In this document: in pieces, positions 10,512 to 22,022 of the stretch
Numbering within the stretch: position 1 is the first letter of the stretch
How the letters are laid out: the number at the start of each line of letters is the position of its first letter
DNA from: Breviolum minutum Mf 1.05b.01
Lineage: Eukaryota > Sar > Dinophyceae > Suessiales > Symbiodiniaceae
Direction: 5' to 3'
Assembly (NCBI GenBank): GCA_000507305.1
Contig: DF239784.1
Location: 62,001 to 126,000, forward strand
Length of the DNA: 64,000 bases
The notes under the pieces: generated by a model
Databases searched by the model: none
What the model was told of the DNA's origin: nothing
The model's input: the letters and a program-made list of their open reading frames with translations, nothing else
Program-made: the position numbers and the translations under genes

Positions 10512-10669
10512 GGCATTTTCTCCACTTCAGCCAAGGTTTCAACACGTACCATGCAATCCCAGCAAAGGCGATCGCCAAACTCCAGGAGGTGTCGCCATAG
10601 CGGAAAATGGCAGCTGGCTTCTCAAAGACTTGGGTCAAAAGAACTGGAAGTCCAGCATGGATGATCCAC
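10512..10669 (-). CDS. Membrane-segment exon of the minus-strand gene
   Basis: The minus-strand acceptor caccaaactcag precedes position 10669 and a GT donor (GTGTTG) follows 10512. The exon reads WIIHAGLPVLLTQVFEKPAA, then FRYGDTSWSLAIAFAGIAWY and VLKPWLKWRKC. SLAIAFAGIAWYVL is a good transmembrane helix followed by basic residues. The order along the strand places it after the CHCC exon at 16.6 kb. Confidence 0.5.
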
Positions 10670-11689
10670 CTGAGTTTGGTGTGAAATTTCAACATCCACA
10701 ACTAGTTGGTTGGTGGTTTTTGAACCCACCAACCTTGTTGACGAAAACTATATTAGCGCAGTGTTAAAATTGGGTGAACATCTTCCATCAAATTTTCGGG
10801 GCGGTAATATTCCAACAAATCTTTGAGTTCACATTTGTCAGTTTTTTTTGAGTGACCTACTGTTGATGCGCTAGCAAAAATCTTGAAAAACACCAGCAAT
10901 ATTTTTCAGGGCAACACAACCTAGGTTTTTCAAAGCACCAATTTTCTGACCTGTATTTTTTGCAGATTGTTTTCAGGTCCAAGGTTTCACAGAACATGGA
11001 AAGGTGCTTCAAAATGATTGAGTGACCAGAACACAGGGGCGCTTCAAAAAGTGTTTTAACAAAACTCTGGGAAACATAGGGTATTCCTTAGCATGTTTTA
11101 AGGCAACTATACGGGTTTTTAGGGGTCAAATGGATGGAAATTTTGATGTGATTTCCAGGCTTCCTACCCAGTTGGGTTTGTGTAACTTACTTGTATAAAT
11201 TTGACGAAAATTTCAAAGGTTGAAGGGTCAGATTAGAGATTAGAACTTATAACATTTATATAACACTTAAGAATGCACAAGATGAGGACTCGTTACATTC
11301 TTTTCCCTGGTAACAGTGGGATCTCGTTTGCTTAATGCAAACTGTGTCACGAGCCAACATCCGGGGAGGGATGAACCGCTCGCATCAAAAAGTTTTGAAC
11401 TAACCAGGCAAAAAAAAACCCGGCCGAAACCCCATCGAATTTTGTAGCTCAACAAACCCAACAAAAACCACTCCCTGGAAACTAACCTAAAACGCCCTTG
11501 AAGCAAAAGGAAATTATGATCATCATCTTCCAACCATTGGAATCTTCAGCGGTTTTCACATCGCTGAAACTTCGTTTCTTCGGGAGGGTCAGCTTTGGAT
11601 TGGGAACCCCTTTCTGGAAATGCCAGAAGTGCCTTTCATGAAATAGGACACTCGTTACAATCGAACGTGTGTCTCAGCTCTTTTTAATA

Positions 11690-11805
11690 TACCCTAAGGA
11701 TCGGGTCCGGACCCTCCTTCCTGGAAGGGTGAATGAACCTGTATGACGCCGGGGTGTTTAGGTCCTCAAAATGACGCCAGGTCAGTGAGGGTTCAATGAT
11801 CCTTT
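11690..11805. repeat. PAL-L palindrome copy 1
   Basis: Starts ACCCTAAGGATC and ends GGTTCAATGATCC. Its arms are imperfectly complementary, and the internal text TGTTTAGGTCCTCAAAATGA recurs in copy 2 at 23042. Confidence 0.55.
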
Positions 11806-12514
11806 CTAAATTACTATAAACATCAACCAAATGTAGGTAAATATAGCAGCCCCATGGATCCTGTGGCTAGGTGGTTAATTTGTCCGTGACCCCTTCTGGC
11901 TTCTGAATTTGGATGATGAAAAAAACTACTCAGCTGCGTCCTGGGAGAACAAAACCCAAGTAGAGGTCAATTCGTGGAAAAGGCTCAAATAAGTACCCTC
12001 TGGTAAACTAAGACATAACAATGGAATATCCCCATCTTTAATATGAAATAAATCTTCAAAGGGTCCATTTTCCATTGCTATGTTAGATTATCGGGGTGTA
12101 ACAGTTGCGCTTTTACATCCATTTCAAACTGGTTGGCTAGTGAAACAATTTGCCCCCGGTTGACTTAGTGGGGAAACAATGGAATCCACAGTGCACTTGC
12201 CAAACGGACGGGTTGCAACGGAAATAAAAATATAGCCACCTTTCGGCTTTCTGTTGCTCCTAGGATGCGCGTTTTACACTTAATAATTCCAAACGAATCT
12301 TTCCCAGTGGTGAATCCCATCGTAGAACAGGAAGACTTCACTTTCACAAACCTCAGCAAAACCTAGGTATGCTGGGATTTTCAGAGTTGACAACCTTTCA
12401 GCGGGTTAAGCGGATAAGCCATATTTCAAAAAAACACCTATAGACCTAAACCCAAAGGGGCTAAAAAAGGTCCCAAAAACACTACACTCCCTAAACTAAC
12501 ATATATTATATAAT

Positions 12515-12609
12515 TAGCCCCTGCAAATAGGCCGTTCCCAACAGGAAACGTCCTCGTCTTCCAGTCCCATCCAAATTTTTCAGGTGCGAACTGGCTGTTA
12601 GTTTCAGGG
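12515..12609. repeat. PAL-E palindrome, divergent copy
   Basis: It runs from TTAGCCCCTGCAAATAGG to GCGAACTGGCTGTTAGTTTC. The closest relative in the window is the copy at 16082, which has the same GCGAACTGGCTGTTAG end. Confidence 0.5.
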
Positions 12610-12805
12610 GAGGGTTATATTTTCAGATTTCCGATTTGCTGGTGCCTCAGAAACCCTCTCCAACCCCAAACCCCTGGAGCAGCTCCAGGAGGTTGGTGTT
12701 ACGACACCGAGGTGCGAGAAACCAAAGGGAGACACTCCAAGTTGCTTTTGCAGTTCTCGTTGAACATCGACTCTGACCTGGGTGTGTTTCTTTTTGGGAT
12801 TTTTT

Positions 12806-12905
12806 CATACCCATATCATCTACGTATGGTGATTGTATGGTGTATTTACCTACATGAATGGTTGATTTTTATGGTACATGTCGGTAAATCTTTTTTGGGA
12901 TTCCA
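12806..12905. repeat. PAL-G palindrome copy 1
   Basis: A hairpin whose two arms carry TATTTACCTACAT and ATGTCGGTAAATC around a GGTTGATTTTTATGG loop; outer ends are ATACCCATATC and its degenerate complement. Confidence 0.55.
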
Positions 12906-14012
12906 TGTTTTTTTTGGGGGGAGAAAGCGGCAACACCGACAACAACAGCAACAAGAACAACAAACACAATGACAACAACAAAAACAATGACAACACTGAT
13001 GATGACGGTCGGACAAGAATCACTGACGGCCAAAATCACCTACAAATCTCCATGAACCCTGGTTGTCAAATTGGACATCTTCCCCAAAAGAACAGAATGA
13101 ACATCAGAAGTGTTTGAAACCAACACCGCCCCCCCTTCAATCAAAGGAGGGTTCTCGGTTACCCCTCTATCCAGGAGATCTGATATTTGAGAAACCATCC
13201 CTGATATCCCTGATATTTGAGAAACCCAACAATAGGAAGCCACAAAAAACTTCACTGCTTTCGTTTTGCCAAGGAAAACGTTCCCAAGCATTTTTGGGTT
13301 CCCCAAAAAGAATCCCCCGAAAACCTCACAGATCAAAGCGCCTCAACCAACCCTGAGGTCCGCCAACAACCCAGAGGAACTGTCTGGGAATTTTCGGCGA
13401 ATCTGGGGTTGTTAAGCATAGTTGTTCCCTTAATAAGGCCTTATTAATGCTTGATTTCTCATGGGGGTACCTTACATGGGGGTAGGTTGACCAGCCATTA
13501 ACTCTGCATCCCAAGGGACTGCTTCTTCAAAACTTTCAACGGATCCGAACCAGTTGCAGATGGTAATCATGATAATCTCTCCTCAAAAAACCACAGAACC
13601 GAAGCGACAAAAAAACACGGAAAAAACAACTAAGGGACATAAATAGGAAGCTTGGATGCAACCCAATAAGAGGGATGATTTCTGTCCTATGATCAACCCA
13701 GATATTTCATTGGATTGCATTGCATTGTGGGAAGTTTGAGTTTTTTCAGGGTGCTCACCCGCTTCGGGCAGTCTTTGGTCCATCTTGTTGTTATTTTCTC
13801 CCTCGGTGTTGTGGAAGTTGCTTTCAAGCAGCCAGAAATTGACAACACATACATATATCTCTGGAAGTCCAAAGACCCTCCAAAAAATAGTTGTTCACCA
13901 AAGACTATTTTCTAAAGTAGGGAATGTTTAATCATCCAACATTGGACTTGGCAGGGTATATTTTTCCAGCACGAACCGCAACAGTTTTTCACACCAATTT
14001 ACGGAGATATAC

Positions 14013-14112
14013 GGGTGTTTCCGAAAATAGGGGTACCCCAAAATGGATGGTTTATAATGGAAAACCTTATTAAAATGGATGATTTGGGGGTACCACCATT
14101 TTTGGAAACATC
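14013..14112. repeat. PAL-B palindrome copy 1
   Basis: Ends GGGTGTTTCCGAAAATAG and TTTTTGGAAACATCC. The central arms ATGGATGGTTTATAATGG and CTTATTAAAATGGATGATT show this copy is reversed relative to copies 3-6. Confidence 0.7.
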
Positions 14113-14266
14113 CATATACATAAAATCTACTTACTGGGATGTCCATGGTGCTGAGGTCTAAACTCCCTGAAGGATCCTTGCTTTTTCGGGGATGGTTGAT
14201 GACAACCCAATGGTAAGGCAAGGATTTATTATAACGGTTGAAATCGGATTCCCTATAAAGGGTGCT

Positions 14267-14398
14267 TGGATGTCCCAGGAAGTTAGGATCAATGGTTAGG
14301 ATCAGTGGGTTATAACCCCCAATATACCCCCATTTATAAGTAGGTGAAACAACCCATTGATCCTAACCATTGATCTTAACTTCCTGCAAATTCCAAGT
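14267..14398. repeat. PAL-C palindrome copy 1
   Basis: Starts CTTGGATGTCCCAGGAAGTT and ends AACTTCCTGCAAATTCCAAG. The loop contains GGGTTATAACCCCC and CATTTATAAGTAGGTGA. Confidence 0.65.
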
Positions 14399-14534
14399 AT
14401 TGGTGGGATGACCATCCCCAATTTTAGACCCCTGGCACATCTGATGAGGGGGTCATAGCCTGATAACTCTCCAAGTCGACCTTTCATGGCGTGCCCGCCC
14501 AGTGTGGTAGGATCGATGGGGGAATCCTTTAATA

Positions 14535-14651
14535 TGGGGGTTTCCCCAAAAATAGGGGGGATTTTACCCCCAAAATGGATGGTGAACATAATGGACAACC
14601 CTATGAAAATGGATGATTTGGGGGGAAAACCCACCATTTTTGGAAACACCC
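14535..14651. repeat. PAL-B palindrome copy 2
   Basis: Ends GGGGGTTTCCCCAAAAATAG and TTTTTGGAAACACCC; the interior ATGGATGGTGAACATAATGG aligns to the centre of copy 1. Confidence 0.65.
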
Positions 14652-15659
14652 AAAAGGATCATGCCAAAGACCAGCCACTTTGATTTTCGGACTTCCAGGG
14701 ATTTAGTCATGTCAAGTGTTGCCCGATGGCTTTTACTTGGAGGATCATCCCATGACTTGTAAGTGGGCAATAGCCATGGCTAGGCTAGTTATAGATTGGA
14801 TGGCTTGGGTTTCCGCCCTTAACCAACCACTTACTAAGTCGAGTGATTCTCATTAAGGGTACCCATAATTGATCCGTGCGAATCATTGATCCTGTTATTG
14901 ATCCCAAAAAACCCTCCCTGAGTCGCTAACTTGCCCCCTGAAAAAAATCAATTGTCGGAGGATCCCCCTAAGTTCTGATAAAGACTGCCGACTTGCTTAC
15001 GGTGGTTGCCACACCATGACAACCATATGAACTCCCAAATGGTGGTGAGTTTAATGGTGAAAAAACACGGTTTAATCGGAAAAAAACATCAGCAACTAAA
15101 CAAATCATCCTGAATACTGTTTGGTGAAACAACCAATTTTTCCATAGTAAAGATTGTAAATCGTCCAATTGAAACAACCATTCATAAATGGATGGCCATC
15201 AGGTACCAGACAAGACTTAAATCCTACCCCAAGTCACGATCACAATCTACAGCCTCGCCATTGGAATCAACATGATTACCTTGGCAACGTTTTCAGTCGA
15301 CTCAAGAGAAACAAACGTGCCACTTAGGAGGATCATCCCAGGCAGGAAGCGGTTAGTAACCCTATTTTTTTTTGCCATTTGGTGGCTCATGGTAGTTAGT
15401 AACACCCCCATTTAGAAGCCCATAGAGTTCGGCTATTTGGAAGGGACCGTGCTTATTAACGATGTTACTAACTGGGATCATCCCCGGGGCTGTGTGGCTT
15501 CAAAAGGATCCCAATCAGAAAAAACACCTGGCCCCACATGAGATTCATGGCTAGTCTACTAGTCAAGCTACCCCCTCCCCCCATAACGTACGACCTCCAG
15601 AAAATAAGGCCTTCTTATTATTAAGGGCTTATTAAGCATTGGTTTCCCTTAACAAGGCC

Positions 15660-15735
15660 TTATTAACCCTACTTAGGGGACTTACTGACCATGGTTATTA
15701 ACCACTTTCTCTATGGGATGATCCTCCAAGTAGGA
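15660..15735. repeat. PAL-D partial copy
   Basis: Only the right half is clear: GACTTACTGACCATGGTTAT, then GGGATGATCCTCCAAGTAG. A related left end, TTAGGAGGATCATCCC, lies at about 15324, so a larger nested or rearranged element is possible. Confidence 0.45.
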
Positions 15736-16081
15736 CATCTTCATCGCATGATGCGTTTAGAAATAAACATTTGGCATTATCTTTGAAACCCACCGACCTT
15801 GCGAGTCTTCAACGAAGGAATTTCTGCGGGGATCCTTGGGGTATATATAAACCCTATATCCGAGGTGAGCTTTCGGTTGGTTTGCTTCATTTTCCTTCAT
15901 TAAAACCTTGGAAGTCCTTGCCACCCTTAAAAGAAAGGATGGTTCCTTTGGGATGATGATGACCTGAGAAACTCACCGAAACACCAGGAAAACATGGGGT
16001 GAAACTCGTAGGCCCACCCATTAACCTATCAAAAATGTTGGCGGTCTTGGACTTCCAGTGGAAAAAACACATATGACACTC

Positions 16082-16202
16082 GCTGAAACTAACAGCAACT
16101 AACAGTTCGCCCCTGAAAATAGGTCGAATCCCAAAAGGAAACGATCATATATTTCCAGTCCCATCCATTTTTCCGGTGCGAACTGGCTGTTAGTTTCAGG
16201 GA
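16082..16202. repeat. PAL-E palindrome, divergent copy
   Basis: It begins with GCTGAAACTAACAGC and ends with CTGTTAGTTTCAGGG, so the outer arms are well matched inverted repeats. The middle holds GTTCGCCCCTGAAAATAGG. Confidence 0.6.
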
Positions 16203-16420
16203 GAAAAAACCACAGAGTTGGGGATGTGACGTTTTGTGTTTTAGGCCCCTTTTTGGTAGGATCCAAATTGGATCATGAATCCCCAATTTTCGGGGGTCAA
16301 TAATTCCAAAGATATTTTGAGTTGCCAACCCACCTAGAAACCTTCATTTTGCCAGTTACTGTGTGGGGGTAGTTCCAAATTGATACCAAAAAATATCCAA
16401 ACACAGAAAAAAACTTCCCA

Positions 16421-16543
16421 CTTGGATGTCCCAGGAAGTTAGTAAATGGTTAGTAAGTGGGTTATAACCCCAATATACCCCATTTATAAGTAGGTTACAA
16501 CCCATATACTAACCATTGATCCTAACTTCCTGGGACATCCAAG
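16421..16543. repeat. PAL-C palindrome copy 2
   Basis: Near-perfect ends CTTGGATGTCCCAGGAAGTT and AACTTCCTGGGACATCCAAG. Four bases separate its right end from the predicted GC donor (16549-16548) of the minus-strand exon at 16550. Confidence 0.8.
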
Positions 16544-16549
16544 CACTGC

Positions 16550-16669
16550 TTCCAAAGTTGCTATCACAACAGTGGCATCGGGTCTCAGCAACGGAAAAAC
16601 TTTCCAGCTGATTCTTCAATGTGGTCATACTTCGCGACCAAATTAGTAAAGGGCATACCACCACAGACA
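16550..16669 (-). CDS. Exon with membrane helix and CHCC motif, minus-strand membrane-protein gene
   Basis: The minus-strand acceptor gtctttctttcag precedes 16669. The frame gives SVVVCPLLIWSRSMTTLKNQ, the end of a hydrophobic helix with a basic border, then LESFSVAETRCHCCDSNFG. The Q-L-x-x-F followed by CHCC is a feature I recall from a dinoflagellate multi-pass membrane family that also carries FCIHQ and RLWCVFE blocks, which are found upstream on this strand. The frame is also open upstream to about 16760, so the start could be earlier, directly after a PAL-E fragment. The 3' donor appears to be GC, next to PAL-C copy 2. Confidence 0.55.
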
Positions 16670-16770
16670 CTGAAAGAAAGACCAGCGAAAAGCGAACCTC
16701 AAGAAATGTATGTAGCACTTTCAGTAGATGATGGGCTTTTCGGTCACAGTAGACTTTGCGAATGTTTTCC

Positions 16771-16877
16771 TCCTGGAAGATTAACGGCTGGAACACAATG
16801 ACGGAGGTTTGGTTCAGATAAATTTCCTTTCTAAATCCAGTGATGGCTGTAGCTTCCTGCCGTTCATCTTCCAGAAT
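16771..16877. repeat. PAL-E copy next to a minus-strand reading frame
   Basis: Plus-strand ends are CTGGAAGATTAACGG and CCGTTCATCTTCCAG. Read on the minus strand the element ends TTAATCTTCCAG directly before an open frame starting EENIRKVYCDRK, so its terminus could act as a 3' splice site. Confidence 0.6.
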
Positions 16878-17333
16878 GTTACTTCGGGGGGTTCCAAAAG
16901 TGACCCCAAAAACAACATCTTCGGACCCAAAAAAAAAACGTGGTGAAATCATCAGTGATGAATCAATCCCATGGGATTTTGAAACCGTCAACAAAGTCAC
17001 CGAAAAAAATCACACGTCCCAAGTGTTGATCAATATGTTGTGGGGTGGGATTTTTTTTCGAGATTTCCACGGGCGATTTTGAGTGGATGAGAGTCCATTT
17101 AGTCCACTTTTTATTGGGTTCAAAACGGTCAAACCCACAGGAAATACCGAAAAAAAACAGATACCTAAAAGGATTGAACTTGTAGTGGCTTGAACTCTTT
17201 AAAAAACCACTGGTTGTTGAACCACCCCGGGCCATCTTGTTGCGACTAAAATGGCCTCGTCGTTATAGTAGGGAAATGACCATCCTTTGCATTCGTTTCC
17301 AACTGGTTGATTTCATATCAAGTCATATCATCT

Positions 17334-17396
17334 CTAGTTGGTGGTTTCAACCCAGTTGAAAAATATTAGTCAAAATGGGAATCTTCCCCAAGTAGG
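17334..17396. repeat. PAL-A left half
   Basis: Starts CTAGTTGGTGGTTTCAACCC and stops after CCCCAAGTAGG; the right half is missing. A complete copy begins six bases later. Confidence 0.65.
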
Positions 17397-17401
17397 ATAT
17401 T

Positions 17402-17499
17402 CTAGGTGGTGGTTTCAACCCATCTGAAAGATATTAGTCAAATTGGATCATTTCCGAATGTAGGGGTGAAAATAAAAAATATTTCAAACCACCACCTAG
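17402..17499. repeat. PAL-A palindrome copy 2
   Basis: Complete element with ends CTAGGTGGTGGTTTC and GAAA-type complement AAACCACCACCTAG, and interior GATATTAGTCAAATTGG and GTGAAAATAAAAAATATT. Confidence 0.8.
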
Positions 17500-17934
17500 T
17501 GTTAATATCATCTCTATGGGAATTACTAAGGGTACCTTGTTTTTCCCCACCAAACCACCAATGCCACCCCGTTGCCCCAGGTTTTTTTTTTCGACAGTTC
17601 GGGATCAACTCAAACATCGGCGCGATTTTGCGGTTGTAATCATGGCTAGTCAACCTACCCCTTCCCTAACTAACGTAACCCCCCCCTCCCCAGAAATAAG
17701 GGTTTAGTAATACCTTAATAAGGGAAACCAATCTGGCCAAATTGGAATATTTCACCAAGCTAGGTTTTATTGAAATAAGGGGATTTCCCTTCCTTAGCTA
17801 CCTTTTTGGGGTGAAAACTCGTGTGAGGTCGCTATCATTTGACCAGACTTTAATGGTTTTCATAAGCCCTGATCATAAGGGACCCCGCCTATTTCTGGGC
17901 GTGGGTATGTGTCCGGGGGGGGGGGTAGGTTGAC

Positions 17935-18080
17935 TACTTGGAGGATCATCCCAATTAGTAAGTGGTTAATAACCATGGTTAATAAATCCCCTAAGTAGGA
18001 TTGTTCCCCTTATAAACGGCCTAACTGGCTTATAAATGGTGGTTACTAACTACTTACTATCTGGGATGATCCTCCAAGTA
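17935..18080. repeat. PAL-D palindrome copy 1
   Basis: Ends CTACTTGGAGGATCATCCCA and TGGGATGATCCTCCAAGTAG are perfect inverted repeats. Inner arms carry TTAGTAAGTGGTTAATAACC and its degenerate complement. Confidence 0.8.
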
Positions 18081-18499
18081 GCCATACTGTAAGGCTTCAG
18101 TCCCCAAGCGCCCGTTGAATTGTTTGGGGTTTGCATGGCGGGTTGAATTTAGGTGCCGACTGTTTTTTTGGTCAAACATAGTGTGTTTGATTTTTGATGC
18201 CTTTTAAAACAAGGCACACTTATAAGTCCTAACCAAGAAAACTAACATGACAATGGAAAAAAAGATTAAACAAAAGAACAATTGATTTGAAGATAGTCTC
18301 TCAAATTTAACACTTAAGGTGATTTTCCAGCAATCGCCATGTCTGATCCCGGAGAGTAAGGATTTTTCAGATCTCCACTTGAAGACTCAGCAACGAAGGG
18401 ATTCGTCAAAGTTTCCACGAAAGGACTCAAGTCCAGACCTGTTTGGCAGACAAGGAAATGGGTTTACCTACTTGGAGGATGGGCTGCCAGGACCTGTAA

Positions 18500-18599
18500 C
18501 TAGTTGGTGGTTTCAACCCATCCGAAAAATATTAATCAAATTGGAAATCTTCCCCCCAAATAGGGGTGAAAATAAAAAACAATTGAAACCTCCACCTAG
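18500..18599. repeat. PAL-A palindrome copy 3 with target-site duplication
   Basis: Ends CTAGTTGGTGGTTTC and AAACCTCCACCTAG. The five bases TGTAA stand directly before (18495-18499) and after (18600-18604), as a duplicated target would. Confidence 0.8.
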
Positions 18600-18610
18600 T
18601 GTAAGTTGTA

Positions 18611-18705
18611 CCCTGAGGATCATTGAACCCTCAAAACTGGCAATTTTGAGGACCCTACCCTGCTATACAGGTTCAAACCCTTCGATTTGAGGGGTCCAAG
18701 ATCTT
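18611..18705. repeat. PAL-L palindrome copy 3
   Basis: Starts CCCTGAGGATCATTGAACCC and ends GAGGGGTCCAAGATCTTT; internal GAGGACCCTACC and TACAGGTTCAAACCCTT recur at 57426. Confidence 0.5.
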
Positions 18706-19486
18706 TAGTTGTAGTTGTATTGTGCACATATCTTCATGATTTTTGCAGAACTTTTTTTTGATAGGCTCGAGCGTGAGTCTTTTGTCAGCGAAGCAACGAT
18801 TCTCCCTAGAGTTTCCTGAACATTCTTTTTAAAACATGTTCCCCCCAAAGTAGTAGTAAATCAAGTTTCATAATTCCAAAAAAAAGGTACCTATATTAGA
18901 TTTATTCGATTGACAAAGTACAATGGGAAAAAAAAGTAAAACACTATCTGAGAACCTTTTGAAATGTAAAAGGAAAACTGTTTGATTCTGGCCTTGGTGT
19001 TAACAAACAAAGATTCTATATATCTTGGATTTCAGGGTAAGTGGCGAGATTGGATAGATGCTTCGGTTTCAAACGCACTTGTGAACTATTGGAATAGATA
19101 GTGTGACATCCAAGCTCGTACATTTTACAGGTGAGCCATGAACACCACAATTGCATGGTGGATTCTATTGTATGGTGGCTTGTTAATGAAGGGATCCTTA
19201 TTTCATGGCTTGTTCATATTCCCATAATAATCTGGTGGTAGAATCCCCAACTTGAATTTTCTTAAAATGCTTCGAACGAGTACACAAAATATTTTCCCTC
19301 ATTTAAATCGAAGTTTGATGGTGATTTAGAATGGTACAATCCGTTAAAAAAATTCACCAACTAAACAAATCCCATATATTTCTCTCTTCCGGTTACCTTT
19401 TCGGGTCCACATCTTCCCACATCTTCGTCACATGTTCCTACTATCCAGTCACACAACATGACTCCAATTCCATCATCCCGGATGAC

Positions 19487-19655
19487 CTGTAAGGAGACAG
19501 AACATCATGATATTGGCAAAGGTCGCCGGTGCCAATATAATGGGCTTGAAGAGCAAACTTCCAGCACGAAGTCCTTCTGCACGATGACTCTGTAAGAATG
19601 CTGCTAGCTCGAAAACACACCACAAACGCCTCACTTTCGAAGGAATCCATAGAGG
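19487..19655 (-). CDS. Exon with RLWCVFELAAF motif, minus-strand membrane-protein gene
   Basis: The frame reads PLWIPSKVRRLWCVFELAAF, then LQSHRAEGLRAGSLLFKPII and LAPATFANIMMFCLLT, ending at a GT donor at 19486. RLWCVFE-x-AAF is the strongest hallmark of a large dinoflagellate membrane family in which it follows a VDxFCIHQ block; here that block lies upstream at 22.9 kb, in the right order. The 5' border is approximate because no AG is seen close to the start. The final hydrophobic segment probably starts a membrane helix. No enzyme function is established for the family. Confidence 0.6.
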
Positions 19656-19805
19656 ATTTTTGGGCAAAAAAGGATGCCATGGTGGCAATTGGATGCAACG
19701 GTGAAGAACCCGGAAACCATGGAAATTTTTGAAATACAAAAAGTGGTGAAAAGGATTCAGTGATCCTTGATGCCTGATGCCGGCGAGCTTACAGTCTCAG
19801 CCATA

Positions 19806-19912
19806 TGGGTGTTTCCACAGATAATGGTACCCCCAAATCATCCATTCTAATAGGGTTTTCCATTATTTTCACCATCCATTTTGGGGGGTTTCCCCCTATT
19901 TTTGGAAACACC
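19806..19912. repeat. PAL-B palindrome copy 3
   Basis: Ends ATGGGTGTTTCCACAGATAA and CTATTTTTGGAAACACCC, with centre ATCCATTCTAATAGGGTTTT followed by CATTATTTTCACCATCC. Confidence 0.8.
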
Positions 19913-20111
19913 CATATACCTTAGCAGTTTTTCACCCCCTTATAATCTATACAGCATACATAACCAAGGGGCCCCAACTGGTCACTGGGAGGAACACCCT
20001 GCCCCAACAGTGCAAAACACGCAGAGCTTGCGAACCCTACTGCCCAATTGAACAACAGCAACGTTGAACCCTCACATGAGCCACGAAAAAAAACCTTATT
20101 ACTTTCCATGA

Positions 20112-20206
20112 AATACTGGCTGGTTTATAGGGATCCTTATAATGGCTTATTATAATCCCTATATAATTGGGTAGTATAATCCCCTAGATAACCTAACCAA
20201 CCAGGT
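20112..20206. repeat. PAL-F repeat copy 1
   Basis: Contains ACTGGCTGGTTTATAGGGAT, GGCTTATTATAATCCC and AACCAACCAGG. The outer GGTTGG/CCAACC arms pair. Confidence 0.6.
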
Positions 20207-20259
20207 TTTTTTTTCATTGCTCACATGACATTAACCATGAAATATATGAAATACTGGTT

Positions 20260-20415
20260 GGTTAATATAGGGATCCTGATATGGCTTACAATTATCCCCG
20301 TATAGCTGGGTAGGAAATACTGATTGGTTGATATAGGGAACCTGATGGTGGCTTACAATATCCTTACAATTATCCCCATATCTAGCTGGGTAGTAATTAT
20401 AATCCCGCACAAAAC
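20260..20415. repeat. PAL-F repeat, internally duplicated copy
   Basis: The left arm ATACTGGTTGGTTAATATAG is followed by a second left arm ATACTGATTGGTTGATATAG before the right half, so part of the element is duplicated in tandem. Confidence 0.6.
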
Positions 20416-20419
20416 TAAA

Positions 20420-20512
20420 CTAGTTGGTGGTTTCGACCCATCTGAAAAATATTAGTCAAATTGGATCATTTCCCCAGGTAGGGATGAAAACACATATTTA
20501 AAACCACCACCT
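20420..20512. repeat. PAL-A palindrome copy 4
   Basis: Left end CTAGTTGGTGGTTTCGACCC; right end AAAACCACCACCTA followed by CGTACGTAG, so the last G is changed. Confidence 0.75.
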
Positions 20513-20567
20513 ACGTACGTAGTTGCAATGCCGCACAAAGACTAAATACGTAGACAGGGTTGTCTTT

Positions 20568-20700
20568 ACTGCTCACTACAAGGTCGGACAAAAAACCAGT
20601 TGTAAATGGAGCTATATTTCACCCCTATACCCATTTGTTTTCAGCCACAAGGGTTATAACTTCTAACTCCATTTACAACTAGTAGGGGCCCACCTTGCTA
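20568..20700. repeat. PAL-K palindrome copy 1
   Basis: Arms AGTTGTAAATGGAGCTATAT and TAACTCCATTTACAACTAG pair around a CCCATTTGTTTT loop. Outer parts CTACAAGGTCGG and GGGCCCACCTTGCTAC resemble each other in inverted orientation. Confidence 0.6.
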
Positions 20701-21576
20701 CAGGATGTGATCTGTTCGCATAAATCCAGCCCCACAGTGTAGCGGGAGGGCTGAATCGCTCGCGCATCCCAAGTTAAATATGGGGCCAAACTTTATTTTA
20801 CGAATGAAGATTCGGCCGTAAAAAAGGTATCTCTCTGAAGTTCAAGTGGTACATCCCGGAAAGTTTTAAAGGAGTCCAACCTTTTCCTTTTCCATCCATT
20901 TTGGGTATCCAGCCGTTAGTTTTCGGGGAAAAACTAATTTTCTACCCCCCAGCCAGGATGCAATCGTCCCACATGAAAGGTTTAGGTTTGGGATCCCCAA
21001 AGCTAAAACATGTTGGTTTCATGTCATCCTGGTAGTGCCTGGTAGTGCCCAGGAGGGGTAGTTCCAATGGAAAAAAACAAACATCTTGAAGATGTATCTC
21101 CTATCAAAAACGGTGATTTTCCAGTTAGTCATGTTAATTTTCAGGGCGGGAAACATCTTTCCCAAAGCGACTTGTCTCTGAAAAAATGGGTTGTTTTCGC
21201 AAGCAAAAACCTCACCTCAAAAACATACAAAACAATTGACCCTCCCACGAGGTATAACATATCCCGCATATCCCTACTAACATATATCCATAAATATAAT
21301 ATCCCATATAGAAATCCGGGAAATCAACATTTCCAACCCCAAGCTTCCTCCCGTCCCCTCCCCCCCCCCAACAAAAAACTCAGTCGAAAACCAAACAAAC
21401 AACACATCCTTTCAGGTGGCTTGAGGTAGGTCTCATCCCACATGACCAGCATAGCTTTGGACTTCTTCAAGATTGCACCAAGGCTTAATAAGCCTTCAGC
21501 CTTTAATCTCGGATTCGCCTGGACCAATGGACGATGTCTTTTTTTTTCGGAAAACGAGAGGGTTGGTTGTGGTTGT

Positions 21577-21957
<381 letters not shown>

Positions 21958-21959
21958 TN

Positions 21960-22022
21960 GTGGTTGTTGTTGTTGTTGTTGTGGTTGTCCTTGTCGTGTT
22001 TTTTTGTTGTGGTTGTTGTTGT
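21960..22022. repeat. (GTT)n-like degenerate tract
   Basis: TGTTG units with GGTTGTCCTTGTCG interruptions follow the ambiguous base. The whole 21565-22022 block is one compound microsatellite. Confidence 0.8.

Larger units (their letters stand above)
10670..16549. other. Large intron or intergenic region rich in palindromic repeats
   Basis: Nearly 6 kb without a supported exon. It carries the PAL copies listed separately, a short CAA/ACAATG cluster at 12932-13000, and simple A/T-rich unique DNA. Short open frames such as 13063-13356 and 14302-14649 overlap repeats and have no recognisable motif. Confidence 0.5.

Noticed and set aside
9986-10767. Long poly-Gln, poly-Asn and poly-Thr open frames, and their complements
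   Set aside because: They are translations of the (CAA)n tract in all frames; only the part at 10512-10669 on the minus strand has splice sites and non-repeat composition.
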